A DNA stretch of 64,000 bases, from NCBI RefSeq assembly GCF_019334345.1, contig NZ_JAHWQX010000002.1, positions 744,001 to 808,000 of the forward strand. The letters are read 5' to 3'. Shown piece by piece: positions 46,568 through 55,883 of the stretch. This stretch comes from Neohoeflea coraliihabitans. GTDB lineage: Bacteria; Pseudomonadota; Alphaproteobacteria; Rhizobiales; Rhizobiaceae. Made by a program: the position numbers and the translations under genes. Positions within the stretch are counted from its first letter, which is position 1. The number at the start of each line of letters is the position of its first letter. A model generated the notes under the pieces. That model did no database searches. It saw only the letters and a list, made by a program, of their open reading frames with translations, and was not told where the DNA came from.

Positions 46568-47239
46568 ATGCCTGCAAAAAAAGCCGAAACAGTTGCAATC
46601 GACCTGCGCCGACGGCTGAACGACGGCGAATGGAAACCTGGTACTATGTTGCCCGACGAGCGGTCTTTGGCGGGCACCTATGCCGTCGCCCGCAACACCA
46701 TCCGCAAGGCGTTTGACGCCTTGGAGGCCGAAGGGCTGATCGAGCGGCATGTGGGTCGCGGCACCTTCGTCAGCGAAAAACCGGCCATGCAATTTGCCGG
46801 AATTCTCGATCATTTCCTTGATGCCAGCCCGATTGACATCCTCAACCTGCGGATCTTCATCGAGCCGCATTCAGCCGAGGCGGCCGCCAGCCACGCCTCT
46901 TCCAGCGAACTTGATGCCATTCTCGAGGCCGAGGCCAAGGCAGCGGAAGTGCGCGATCTTGACGCCTATGAAGCGTGGGACAATGAGTTTCACCGGAGGA
47001 TCTACGCGGCCGCGCACAATCGCTTTCTCAGCGATTTCTTTGATCTGTTGTCGATCATCCGCTACCAGGCGCCGATGATGGAGATCCGGCGGCGTGCTTT
47101 CAACGAGGATATGCGCCTTGGCTACAATCAGGAACACCAGCAGATCACCGAGGCGCTGCGCAACTGGGATGGCAAGGCTGCCGGCCATGCCATGCGGACG
47201 CACCTGCTGTCGCGACGCCGCAACTATTTCGGCCAGTGA
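46568..47239 (+). CDS. GntR/FCD-family transcriptional regulator
   Basis: 223 residues. Winged helix (about 5-68): GEWKPGTMLPDERSLAGTYA, VARNTIRKAFDALEAEGLIE, GRGTFVSE. FCD ligand-binding domain (about 80-223) keeps the metal/ligand residues DNEFHRRIY, NQEHQQI and MRTHL. The ATG at 46568 is preferred over a TTG at 46535. Divergent position suggests it controls the FAH-to-MDR operon. Its stop is joined to the next gene by TGATG. Confidence 0.88.
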   Translation: MPAKKAETVAIDLRRRLNDGEWKPGTMLPDERSLAGTYAVARNTIRKAFDALEAEGLIERHVGRGTFVSEKPAMQFAGILDHFLDASPIDILNLRIFIEPHSAEAAASHASSSELDAILEAEAKAAEVRDLDAYEAWDNEFHRRIYAAAHNRFLSDFFDLLSIIRYQAPMMEIRRRAFNEDMRLGYNQEHQQITEALRNWDGKAAGHAMRTHLLSRRRNYFGQ

Positions 47240-47796
47240 TGCGAAAGGTTGAAACCATGCCGCAAGTCCCTGCTTCACCGCCAGCCTCCGAGATGGTCGC
47301 GCCACAGAAATTGCGCAATATCGTCTCGACGGCCGGCACGACACGCGACTTTCTCGCCATCGTCAAGCGGCTGGCCGGCGCCAGCCCGGCTGAAATTCTC
47401 GGCGTGCGGCTGATCATCGAGCCACTGGCGGCAGCAACGGCCGTGTCCAGTGCGACCGGCGCCGACCTCAAGGGCATTCGCGCTGCGCACACACAGGCGG
47501 TAATGCAGAGCGAGCTCACCGGATTCGAGCATTGGGATGCCGAGTTGCACAGCCGGATCTACGCGGCCACACGCAACGAATTGTTGATCAGCCTGAATGC
47601 GCTGCTGGGCGATATCCGCACCCGGGCGCCGTGGATCCGCCTGAAGCGCAAAGTCATCACCGATGTGAAACGCCGGGAATATTGCGGGCATCACGAGGCT
47701 ATTGTCGATGCGATCACGCAACGCGACAGCGAGGGCGCCAAGGCGGCCATGCATCGACATATTTCGATCATCATCGACGACCTCTTTCCGAAATAG
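47239..47796 (+). CDS. FCD-domain protein lacking a DNA-binding domain
   Basis: 185 residues. Only an FCD domain (about 55-185: GVRLIIEPLAAATAV, HWDAELHSRIYAATRN, CGHHEAIVDAI, AMHRHISII) with metal-site Asp and His residues kept. The N-terminal 50 residues have no winged-helix sequence. The ATG at 47239 shares one base with the preceding stop. A GntR partner without HTH may form heterodimers with its neighbour and act as sensor or antagonist. It could also be a decayed regulator, but the frame is intact. Confidence 0.78.
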   Translation: MRKVETMPQVPASPPASEMVAPQKLRNIVSTAGTTRDFLAIVKRLAGASPAEILGVRLIIEPLAAATAVSSATGADLKGIRAAHTQAVMQSELTGFEHWDAELHSRIYAATRNELLISLNALLGDIRTRAPWIRLKRKVITDVKRREYCGHHEAIVDAITQRDSEGAKAAMHRHISIIIDDLFPK

Positions 47797-47958
47797 GTGA
47801 CTGCCCCTCTCGTCGCGGGATGCAGACCCCTTCTTTGCTTTGGGAATATGGGTGCCTTTCGGCACGGCATTGGCACTTTCGGCCGAGCTTGGACCGGCCT
47901 CTGGTTCGCGCTCATCACATGAAGCGGAGCGAGAATTGCCGGGTTAGCGCGTGAAAAC

Positions 47959-47982
47959 CACATTGAAATCGATTTCAATGTG
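47959..47982. promoter_or_regulatory. Perfect 24-bp palindrome, likely LacI operator
   Basis: The left half CACATTGAAATC (47959-47970) is mirrored exactly by GATTTCAATGTG (47971-47982). The centre ATCGAT within TTGAAA/TTTCAA fits the TGAAA..TTTCA pattern of LacI-family sites with a central CG. It lies 34 nt before the binding-protein gene, whose operon encodes a LacI regulator. Confidence 0.8.
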
Positions 47983-48015
47983 TGATTTCGTGAGAGCATT
48001 CTCAGGGAGGTGCTA

Positions 48016-49041
48016 ATGAGAACTCTAGCAAAAATCACACTCGCATCCGTTTCCGCGCTGACCATCACCGCGTTTGCGGCGCAGGCGGAAGATTACAAGA
48101 TCGGCCTGTCAAATGGCTGGGTCGGCTCTGAATGGCGGACCCAGATGATCGATGAAGCGAAGGCCGCCGCCGAAGCCTGGGGCGAAAAAGGTGTCGAGGT
48201 CGAAGTTGTCGTGCAAAGCGCCAATGTCGATGTTCCGGGCCAGATCGCGCATGTGCGCAACTTCATCAGTCAGGGCGTCGATGCCATCATCATCAACCCC
48301 AACAGCCCGACGGCATTCGATCCTGTGTTCGCTCAGGCCAAGGAGGCCGGGATACTTGTCATTTCGACCGACGCCGAGGTCTCGTCGCCTGATGCGATCT
48401 ATGTCGGCATCGACCAGAAGACCTGGGCGATGGAAAGCGCCAAGTGGCTGGCTGAAACGCTCGAAGGCGAAGGCAAGGTTGTCGCCATCAACGGCGTCTC
48501 GGGTCACCCGGCCAATGAGATGCGCGTGAGCGGCTATCGCGAAGTCTTCGAAGGCTATGACGGCATCGAAATCGTCAACGAGGTGAATGCCAACTGGGAT
48601 CAGGCGCAGGGCCAGCAGGCGATGCAGAACCTGCTTGCCACCTATCCCGACATTGATGGCGTCTGGGTGCAGGATGGCATGGCCGCCGGCGCCTGGCGGT
48701 CGATCATGGATGCCGGCAAGGTCGAGGACATTGCCGCGACCGGCGAGATCCGCAAGGACTTCATCGACCTGTGGGTCGAGAATGACTTCACCTCGGGCGC
48801 CTCGGTCAATCCGCCCGGCGTCATGGCCAGTGCGCTGAACGTCGCTGTCTTGATGCTGCAGGGCAAGGAGTTGAAGGAGGCCGCGGACAAGGGTCAGTAC
48901 GGCAACGCCATGTATCTGCCGATCCCGTTCATCGACGGCGACAATGTCGAGGACGTGGCCGGGGAACTTGACGGCAAGCCGGGCTACTACTCCTTCACGA
49001 GCGCATTGTCGATCGAAGACGCCGAGGCGCTGTTCAACTAG
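48016..49041 (+). CDS. Sugar ABC transporter periplasmic binding protein (RbsB-like)
   Basis: 341 residues. Signal peptide ends at AQA (residue 24); then a Peripla_BP_4/RbsB-type fold: YKIGLSNGWVGSEWRTQMID, VDAIIINPNSPTAFDPVF, GKVVAINGVSGHPANEMR, DGVWVQDGMAAGAWRS. GGGAGG lies 5 nt before the ATG. First gene of the sugar operon. The ligand is probably a pentose, hexose or polyol; not determinable by eye. Confidence 0.9.
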   Translation: MRTLAKITLASVSALTITAFAAQAEDYKIGLSNGWVGSEWRTQMIDEAKAAAEAWGEKGVEVEVVVQSANVDVPGQIAHVRNFISQGVDAIIINPNSPTAFDPVFAQAKEAGILVISTDAEVSSPDAIYVGIDQKTWAMESAKWLAETLEGEGKVVAINGVSGHPANEMRVSGYREVFEGYDGIEIVNEVNANWDQAQGQQAMQNLLATYPDIDGVWVQDGMAAGAWRSIMDAGKVEDIAATGEIRKDFIDLWVENDFTSGASVNPPGVMASALNVAVLMLQGKELKEAADKGQYGNAMYLPIPFIDGDNVEDVAGELDGKPGYYSFTSALSIEDAEALFN

Positions 49042-49121
49042 GTCGCGCCAACACGACAGGGGACGGACGCCGGCTGGCAGCCGGCGACCGTTTCCGCGCG
49101 CAACGGCAGGGAGGCAGCCAG

Positions 49122-50690
49122 ATGAGCAAGCTGGTGTTGCGCGATGTGCGCAAAGCCTACGGGGCGACCGTGGCGCTGGCCAATGGCGCCCTCGAGCTGG
49201 CAGAAGGCGAAGTGCATGTGCTCATCGGCTCGAACGGGTCGGGCAAGAGCACGCTGTGCAAGATCGTTGCCGGCAGCGTCCGTCCCGATGGCGGCGAGGT
49301 GCTGCTCGATGGGCAGCCGGTGACCGTTTCCGGACCGCAAGCCTCGCATGCCCTCGGTATCGGCATTTTTTATCAGGAGCTCAGCCTGGCAGCGCATCGC
49401 ACCGTGGCGGAGAACATTTCGCTGGCGCGCTTGCCGGTCAAGGGCGGCCTGTTCGTCGACCGCCAGCGCGCCAGAACGATCGCCGCGCGCTATATCGCTC
49501 CCTTCGCGGACGTCGTCGGCGCCGGCTTTTCGCCGGATGCGGAGGTCGGCAGCCTGCGTGCCGACCAGCGGCAACTTGTGGAAATCATGAAGACGCTGGC
49601 CAGCGAAGCGCCGGTGCTGATTTTCGATGAACCGACATCGGCGCTTGACCGTGCCCAGGTGGACCGCTTTTTCGAAGAGTTGCGGCGGCTGCGGGGCGAA
49701 GGCCGCTCGATCGTCTTCATTTCACATCGCATGGACGAAATTTTCAACATTGGCGACCGGGTCACGGTGATCCGCGACGGGCGTACGGTCGCGACGAAGA
49801 CGATCGCCGAGACGAACCAGGCGGAGGTGATTGCCGCGATGGTCGGGGAAAATCGCGAATTCGCCATTCCTGCAACCTCTGATGAAGGCGCAGCAACAGG
49901 CAATGAGCTGCAGGCGCCGGACGGGGCGCCGCAGAGCGAGGGCGAGTCGGCGCGTCCCGTGGCACTTCAGGTCGAGAACTTGACGGGAAGCGGATTCGCG
50001 GACGTGTCCTTCAGCTTGCACGAGGGCGAGATCCTCGGATTCGGCGGGCTGCATGGGCAGGGCCAGTCGGCGGTGCTGCGGGCCTTGTATGGAACCGACA
50101 CAACGCTTTCAGGAACGATCTCGCTCGCAGGACGGCAGTCCGAGGTCTCCTCACCCCGCCGCGCTATCCGCGAGGGATTCGGCTATGTCTCCGGTGACCG
50201 CGGCCGGGATGGCGTGATCTCCGGCCGGCCGATCCTCGAAAATGTCATGCCCGTCCACTTCGTCAAGAGCCGTAGACCGCTTGCCGTGCCAAGCCGGCTC
50301 AACGAACAGGCAATACCGGCGCTGAGCGCATTGCGAACGAAATTTGCAACGTTGATGCATCCGATCTCATCGCTGTCGGGCGGCAATCAGCAGAAAGTGG
50401 TCATCGCACGCTGGCTGATCGACCGGCCGCGCGTGTTGCTGCTTGATGATCCGACCAAGGGGATCGATCTTTCCACCAAGACCGAACTGTTCGCGCTGAT
50501 CCGGGAACTGGCTGCCGAAGGCATGGCCATCCTCCTCTATTCATCGGAAGATGCGGAACTGCTCGGCAATGCCGATCGGATCCTGGTCTTCAATGGCGGC
50601 GCCATCAGCCGGGAACTGCAAGGTGCGGCGCGCACCCGGTTCAACCTTTATGAGGCGGCCTACAGCGCTGCCGAGCGGGCGGCATCATGA
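49122..50690 (+). CDS. Sugar ABC transporter double ATPase (RbsA/MglA-like)
   Basis: 522 residues with two nucleotide-binding domains. NBD1: Walker A GSNGSGKST, degenerate signature GSLRADQRQ, Walker B VLIFDEPTSALD, H-loop ISHRMDE. NBD2: GGLHGQGQSAV in place of Walker A, signature LSGGNQQK, Walker B VLLLDDPTKGID. The weakened motifs in each half are usual for this class. The domains are joined by an acidic linker (about 260-285). Its stop overlaps the first permease start (ATGA). Confidence 0.92.
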   Translation: MSKLVLRDVRKAYGATVALANGALELAEGEVHVLIGSNGSGKSTLCKIVAGSVRPDGGEVLLDGQPVTVSGPQASHALGIGIFYQELSLAAHRTVAENISLARLPVKGGLFVDRQRARTIAARYIAPFADVVGAGFSPDAEVGSLRADQRQLVEIMKTLASEAPVLIFDEPTSALDRAQVDRFFEELRRLRGEGRSIVFISHRMDEIFNIGDRVTVIRDGRTVATKTIAETNQAEVIAAMVGENREFAIPATSDEGAATGNELQAPDGAPQSEGESARPVALQVENLTGSGFADVSFSLHEGEILGFGGLHGQGQSAVLRALYGTDTTLSGTISLAGRQSEVSSPRRAIREGFGYVSGDRGRDGVISGRPILENVMPVHFVKSRRPLAVPSRLNEQAIPALSALRTKFATLMHPISSLSGGNQQKVVIARWLIDRPRVLLLDDPTKGIDLSTKTELFALIRELAAEGMAILLYSSEDAELLGNADRILVFNGGAISRELQGAARTRFNLYEAAYSAAERAAS

Positions 50691-51673
50691 CCCAGGCGTC
50701 CTTTTTTCCGGGCGGCTCACAGGCCGCACGCGGTCTTTTGGCCCGTTTTCCCTTCATGCCCGCCCTCTTGATCCTCATCGCATTGATCGTGCTGAACGGC
50801 GTGTTTGAGCCCAACAGCCTGTCCTACCGCGCCATTCGCGGCTTGGTTTCCACCTATCTGGCACTGATGCTGCTGGCCGTGGCGCAGACCTATGTCGTCT
50901 ATGCCGCCGATATCGACCTGTCGATTGGCGCCATACTGTCCCTGGTCAATGTCAGCGTGATCGTGCTGCTCGACATCTTCGGCGGCAGTCCCGCCATGGT
51001 TCTGCTTGCCTGCGTCGCCGGGGTTGGCATTGGCGCTCTTTGCGGTCTGGTCAACGGGCTTGTGGTTGCGGGACTGCGATTGCAGGCGATTGTTGCGACA
51101 TTCGCCACGAGTATTCTGTTCACCGGGCTGGCTCTGTACGTTCTGCCCGTTGCCGGAACGCCGGCGCCGGCAGCATTCTGGCGCACCTATGGCGGCAGCT
51201 TTTTCGGTGTGCCCTTCGTTTTCGCGGCGGCGGTGGTGACGGCCATTGTCCTTTATCTTCTGGCCCGGGCGCGGTTGATCACACAGTTGCTGGCCGTCGG
51301 CGATGACGCTCAGGCGGCCTTCCAGAGCGGCCTGCCGGTAACGGCCATTCGCATCAAGGGATATGTGCTGTGCGGCGTCTTCGCGGCACTGGCGGCTTTA
51401 TGCGTGACGGGCGACACGGCGAGCGGTGACCCGCTGGTCGGCGGCAAGATGGTGCTCAATTCGGTGGCTGCGGTGGTGCTGGGCGGCACGGCACTGTCGG
51501 GCGGCTTCGGTTCGGTCGTCGGCTCGGTCATCGGCGCTCTGATCATCGGCCTGATCAGTTCGCTGGTGTTCTTTGTCGGCACCCCGTCGGAATGGCAAAA
51601 CCTGGTGCAGGGCCTGGCCATCCTGATTGCCCTGATGGTCGGCGTGCTCGTCGGCCGAAAGGACAAATCATGA
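50687..51673 (+). CDS. Sugar ABC transporter permease 1
   Basis: 328 residues, RbsC-type BPD_transp_2 fold with about ten helices: YVVYAADIDLSIGAILSLVN, GLRLQAIVATFATSILFTGL, VGDDAQAAFQSGLPVTAIRI, VVLGGTALSGGFGSVVGSVIG. Translationally coupled to the ATPase and, by ATGA at 51670, to the second permease. Confidence 0.9.
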   Translation: MTQASFFPGGSQAARGLLARFPFMPALLILIALIVLNGVFEPNSLSYRAIRGLVSTYLALMLLAVAQTYVVYAADIDLSIGAILSLVNVSVIVLLDIFGGSPAMVLLACVAGVGIGALCGLVNGLVVAGLRLQAIVATFATSILFTGLALYVLPVAGTPAPAAFWRTYGGSFFGVPFVFAAAVVTAIVLYLLARARLITQLLAVGDDAQAAFQSGLPVTAIRIKGYVLCGVFAALAALCVTGDTASGDPLVGGKMVLNSVAAVVLGGTALSGGFGSVVGSVIGALIIGLISSLVFFVGTPSEWQNLVQGLAILIALMVGVLVGRKDKS

Positions 51674-52668
51674 GCGCGGCACCACAAACCTCGGCTTCGG
51701 GTACCGGTCAGTTTGCGCAGTCTGCGGCGGTCGCCAAACGACCGCTTGTCATCGCCCTCGGATTGATCGCCCTCCTGCTTTTTACCGGCGAGCAACTGTC
51801 ACCGGGCTTTGCCTCGCTTGACCAGATCCTGAGGCTCTTGATCGTCGCCGCCCTGCTCGGCATCGTCGCGGCGGGGCAGAACCTCGTCATTCTCGGGGGG
51901 CGCGAGGGCATCGACCTATCGGTTGGCGGTATCGTGTCCTTAAGTGCCATCATTGCCGGCAATGTGATGGCCGGCGAGAATGGCGGCATTGTGCCGGCAA
52001 TCCTCGCCTGCCTTCTGGCGGGCAGTTTTTTCGGGCTCTTGAACGGCATCGGCGTGACATTGCTGCGCATTCCGCCGCTGGTGATGACGCTCGGCATGCT
52101 CGGTGTGCTGCAAGGCCTCCTGGTGGTGATCCGCCAGGGCATTCCCTCCGGCCGTGCAGCGCCGGCCCTGTCTGAGTTCGTCTCGCAGCCCGTGTTCCTG
52201 GGTCTGCCCGGCATCATCTGGCTGTGGTTGGGCATCGGTCTGTTGATGGCCTTCCTGTTGCGGCGAACTGTGTTCGGTTACCGCATCTACGCCATCGGCT
52301 CGAATGAGCATGCTGCCTATATGGCTGGCGTGCCGGTGAGGCTCATCCGCATCGCGCTGTTCGTCCTTTCATCGATGTTTGCGGCGGTGGCCGGCATTTG
52401 CCTGCTTGGCTATTCGGGTTCGTCATTTGCCAATGTGGGCGAGCAGTACATGCTGCCGTCGATCATCGCCGTGGTGTTTGGCGGCACGCCGCTTTCCGGC
52501 GGCAAGGGCGGATATACGGGCACCATGGCCGGCGCCGTGCTTCTGGTGGTGCTGCAAAGCATCCTGACGACGATCAATATCGACGAATCCGGCCGGCAGA
52601 TCGTATTCGGCGCCACGCTTTTGCTGCTGATGCTGTTTTACGGCCGCGGTGCCCGGATGCGAGGCTGA
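51670..52668 (+). CDS. Sugar ABC transporter permease 2
   Basis: 332 residues, a second RbsC-type permease clearly different from the first: NLVILGGREGIDLSVGGIVS, LRIPPLVMTLGMLGVLQGLL, IYAIGSNEHAAYMAGVPVRL, VVFGGTPLSGGKGGYTGTMAG. The ATG at 51670 overlaps permease 1; a longer frame to 51592 is inside that gene. Two distinct permeases imply a heterodimeric channel, where classical ribose systems use a homodimer. Confidence 0.9.
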   Translation: MSAAPQTSASGTGQFAQSAAVAKRPLVIALGLIALLLFTGEQLSPGFASLDQILRLLIVAALLGIVAAGQNLVILGGREGIDLSVGGIVSLSAIIAGNVMAGENGGIVPAILACLLAGSFFGLLNGIGVTLLRIPPLVMTLGMLGVLQGLLVVIRQGIPSGRAAPALSEFVSQPVFLGLPGIIWLWLGIGLLMAFLLRRTVFGYRIYAIGSNEHAAYMAGVPVRLIRIALFVLSSMFAAVAGICLLGYSGSSFANVGEQYMLPSIIAVVFGGTPLSGGKGGYTGTMAGAVLLVVLQSILTTINIDESGRQIVFGATLLLLMLFYGRGARMRG

Positions 52669-52669
52669 C

Positions 52670-53686
52670 ATGCAGTCAAAAGCGCGCATCAAGGACATTG
52701 CCGAGCATAGCGGTGTTTCGCCGGCAACCGTGTCGCGGGCGCTCAACGGCAGTTCGCTGGTCGCCGAGCCCACCCTCAGCCGCATCCGCGAGACGGCGCG
52801 CCGCCTCGGCTACCGGCCCAACGTCAACGCCCGCAATCTGAGAACGCAGCGCTCGATGTCGGTGCTGATGCTGGTGCGCGATGTCGGCAATCCGTTCTAT
52901 CTCGAAGTGTTCAAGGGGATTGAAGCGGCAGCGCGAGACGCCGGCTATGTCGTCTTGATGGGCAACACGGAAAACGACGCCGAGCGTGAGGCAGAGTATT
53001 TCAACATGCTCGACGATGGCCGTGCGGACGGCATGATTCTGATGACCGGCACATTGCCCGCACCGGAACGCCTGGTTTCAGCGGCATCCGAGCAATCGGT
53101 CGTCGTGGCGCTGGAGATGATCGAGAATTCGACATTTCCGCATGTCATCATCGACAATGAACGGGCGGCCGCCGAAGCGGTAGAGCATCTGATCAGCCTC
53201 GGGCATCGCCGCATCGCCCACATCGCCGGGCCTTTGCCCGAGGAGATGAGCACGCGCCGGCTGGCCGGCTACCGGCGGGCGATGCAAGCGGCCGGACTTG
53301 ATATGCCGGCAGAGCTGGTGCGTACCGGTGATTTCAGCCTCAAATCAGGCGAACTGCAAGGTCAGCTCCTGTTCGAGCAGTCGGAGCCGCCCACAGCGAT
53401 TTTCGCGGCCAATGACGAGATGGCGTTCGGTGCCATCCAGGCCATGGCGGCACGCGGCCTGACAGTGCCCGAGGATGTCTCGGTCGTCGGTTTCGACGAT
53501 CTGTCCCTGAGCAAGGCTTTCCAGCCGCCTTTGACCACGGTCAGCCAACCGCGCATCGAGATCGGACGAACGGCGATGCTTCGGTTGCTGGACCTGATCG
53601 AACAGGGCGAGACCAGTCAAGCCGTCACGGTGCTTGGAACTGAATTGATCATTCGCGGCACAACGGCGCCGCCACGTCACAACTGA
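52670..53686 (+). CDS. LacI-family transcriptional regulator
   Basis: 338 residues. HTH and hinge at the N-terminus ([40 protein letters not shown]), then an RbsB-like sensor domain ([55 protein letters not shown]). The ATG at 52670 lies 1 nt after the permease stop. It probably binds the 24-bp palindrome at 47959-47982 and represses the operon in the absence of the sugar or its phosphate. Confidence 0.93.
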   Translation: MQSKARIKDIAEHSGVSPATVSRALNGSSLVAEPTLSRIRETARRLGYRPNVNARNLRTQRSMSVLMLVRDVGNPFYLEVFKGIEAAARDAGYVVLMGNTENDAEREAEYFNMLDDGRADGMILMTGTLPAPERLVSAASEQSVVVALEMIENSTFPHVIIDNERAAAEAVEHLISLGHRRIAHIAGPLPEEMSTRRLAGYRRAMQAAGLDMPAELVRTGDFSLKSGELQGQLLFEQSEPPTAIFAANDEMAFGAIQAMAARGLTVPEDVSVVGFDDLSLSKAFQPPLTTVSQPRIEIGRTAMLRLLDLIEQGETSQAVTVLGTELIIRGTTAPPRHN

Positions 53687-53704
53687 CAACAGGGAGTATC
53701 GGAA

Positions 53705-54946
53705 ATGACTGAGTTTCCAAAGAAGACATTGCGCATCGGGCTGATCGGCTCCGGCTTCATCGCGGAATTCCATCTGCGCTCGATGATCGGCGTACGCAAT
53801 GTCGAAGTGACCGGAGTTTACAGCCGCAATGCCGAGAACCGGCAGCGGATCTGCACGCTGGTCACCCAATTGGAACTTGGCGATTGCACGTCCTACGGTT
53901 CCCTGAGCGAGATGCTGCAAAGTGATGATATCGACGCGGTCTGGCTGCTTTCACCCAATCACACGCGGCTCGATACGATGCGCACCATCCATGAAGAGGT
54001 GACCGCCGGGCGCAGCAAGATATTCGCTGTCGCCTGTGAAAAGCCGCTCGGCCGCACCGTCAGCGAGGCGCGGGAGATGCTGCGCCTCGTCGAGGACGCC
54101 AAGCTCAATCACGGTTATCTCGAGAACCAGGTGTTCTCGACGGCCGTGTTGCGGGGCAAGGAGATCATCTGGCGACGCGCTGCATCAACCACCGGTCGCC
54201 CCTATCTGGCGCGCGCGGCGGAAGAGCATTCCGGCCCGCATGCGGCGTGGTTCTGGCAAGGCGACAAGCAGGGCGGCGGGGTGCTGAACGACATGATGTG
54301 TCACTCGGTCGAGGTGTCGCGGCATCTGCTCACCGAACCGGGCAAACCGCGCAATTCACTGAAGGTGAAATCGGTCAATGGCACGGTGGCGACGCTAAAA
54401 TGGAACCGGCCGCGCTATGCGGACGAACTGAAGGCGCGTTACGGCGCCGAGGTCGATTATCGCAACCGGCCTTCCGAGGATTTCGCGCGCGGCACGGTGG
54501 TTCTCGAGGACGAGACGGGCCAGGAGCTGATCATCGAGGCCACGACATCCTGGGCCTATGTCGGTGCCGGGCTGCGCATCCAGCTGGAACTGCTCGGCCC
54601 GGAATACGCGATGGAATTCAACACCCTCGGGACCGGGCTGAAGATCTTCATGTCGCGTGAAGTGCAGGGCTCGGAAGGTGAGGATCTGGTCGAAAAGCAG
54701 AATGCGGAACAGGGCCAGATGCCGGTGCTCGAGGATGAGGCCGGCGTCTACGGCTACACCGACGAGAACCGCCACATGGTCGAGTGCTTCCGCAAGGGAG
54801 AGACGCCGCTGGAGACCTTCCACGACGGGCTTGCCGTCGTCGAGATCCTGATCGGCCTGTACAAGTCGGCGGAGACCGGGCAGACGGTGCACTTCCCGGC
54901 GCCAGATCTCGAAGACTATGTGCCGCTGGTGGCACGCCCGGCGTGA
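53705..54946 (+). CDS. Gfo/Idh/MocA-family oxidoreductase
   Basis: 413 residues. Rossmann fold GLIGSGFIAEFHLRSM, VWLLSPNHTRL, CEKPLGRTVSEA (Lys of EKP), and a large C-terminal domain with GVLNDMMCHSVEVSRHLL. Oxidises a sugar or polyol, often an inositol or aminosugar, with NAD(P). Eighteen nt after lacI; length is longer than the family mean of about 340-390. With the PfkB kinase downstream it defines the first catabolic steps. Confidence 0.9.
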   Translation: MTEFPKKTLRIGLIGSGFIAEFHLRSMIGVRNVEVTGVYSRNAENRQRICTLVTQLELGDCTSYGSLSEMLQSDDIDAVWLLSPNHTRLDTMRTIHEEVTAGRSKIFAVACEKPLGRTVSEAREMLRLVEDAKLNHGYLENQVFSTAVLRGKEIIWRRAASTTGRPYLARAAEEHSGPHAAWFWQGDKQGGGVLNDMMCHSVEVSRHLLTEPGKPRNSLKVKSVNGTVATLKWNRPRYADELKARYGAEVDYRNRPSEDFARGTVVLEDETGQELIIEATTSWAYVGAGLRIQLELLGPEYAMEFNTLGTGLKIFMSREVQGSEGEDLVEKQNAEQGQMPVLEDEAGVYGYTDENRHMVECFRKGETPLETFHDGLAVVEILIGLYKSAETGQTVHFPAPDLEDYVPLVARPA

Positions 54947-54966
54947 TGGCAGCGTGAGGGGCGCAC

Positions 54967-55875
54967 ATGGCTGAACCGGCGCTGCTGGTCACCGGCAATG
55001 TCAATGTCGATCTCGTTCTCGGCGAGATCGACGGCTGGCCGCAGATCGGTACGGAAATCGAAGTCGATCGGGCGGAAACCCGAGCCGGTGGATCGGCGGG
55101 GAACACGGCGTTGGCTCTCTGCGGCCTCGGCGTGCCGCACCGCCTGATTTCGTCGGTCGGGACGGACAGCTATGGCGATTGGCTGAAGGCCGCTTTCGAT
55201 GACGCGATGTGTGACTGGATCAAGGATCCCGGCGCCACCACGGTCACCGTCGGCATAGTCCACAAGGGCGGCGACCGCGCCTTCTTCACGACACCCGGGC
55301 ATCTGCAGACAATGCGTGCCGGCGATGTGATTGCACGCTTGCCGGCCGCTCCGCATGCCCGGTCCATGGCGCTGATTTCCGGTGGTTTTCTCATGCCGGA
55401 TATCATTGAAGGCAGCGACCGGCTGATCGGCGCAATGAAGCAGCGCGGCTGGCGGGTGGCGATCGATCCCGGCTGGCCGCCAGCCGGCTGGACGGAAACC
55501 ATGCGCGCAAAGATGCTCGGCTGGCTCGGGCAATGCGACATGGCGCTCATCAACGAGGACGAGTTGCATGGTCTCCTGCAAGCCACCCCGACGACCGGCG
55601 GCGGACTGGACGCGCTTGTTGCTCGCTTACCTGCCGGTCCGCTGCATGTGATCAAGCAAGGGGCCGAGGGCGCCAGCGTTTGGCGGGAAGGTCGCCGAGT
55701 GGCATCGGCGCGGTCGCCGGAAGTTTCCGTGATCGACACGGTTGGTGCCGGCGATACCTTCAATGCCGCGTTGCTGGCGCGATTGACGGAAAACGATGAT
55801 CTTGCGGTTGCCCTGGAAGCCGGCGTGCAGACCGCAGCGCGGGCCATCACGAGCTATCCGAGACGCTACCGGTAA
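54967..55875 (+). CDS. PfkB-family carbohydrate kinase
   Basis: 302 residues. Signature 1 is relaxed (RAGGSAGNTALALCGLG); catalytic GAGDTFNAAL (about residue 258) is intact. ATP-dependent kinase for a sugar or sugar acid in the cytosol. Twenty nt after the oxidoreductase gene, last of the operon. In related clusters such kinases phosphorylate the dehydrogenase product; that is inference. The next gene is convergent. Confidence 0.88.
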   Translation: MAEPALLVTGNVNVDLVLGEIDGWPQIGTEIEVDRAETRAGGSAGNTALALCGLGVPHRLISSVGTDSYGDWLKAAFDDAMCDWIKDPGATTVTVGIVHKGGDRAFFTTPGHLQTMRAGDVIARLPAAPHARSMALISGGFLMPDIIEGSDRLIGAMKQRGWRVAIDPGWPPAGWTETMRAKMLGWLGQCDMALINEDELHGLLQATPTTGGGLDALVARLPAGPLHVIKQGAEGASVWREGRRVASARSPEVSVIDTVGAGDTFNAALLARLTENDDLAVALEAGVQTAARAITSYPRRYR

Positions 55876-55883
55876 GGCGATCT

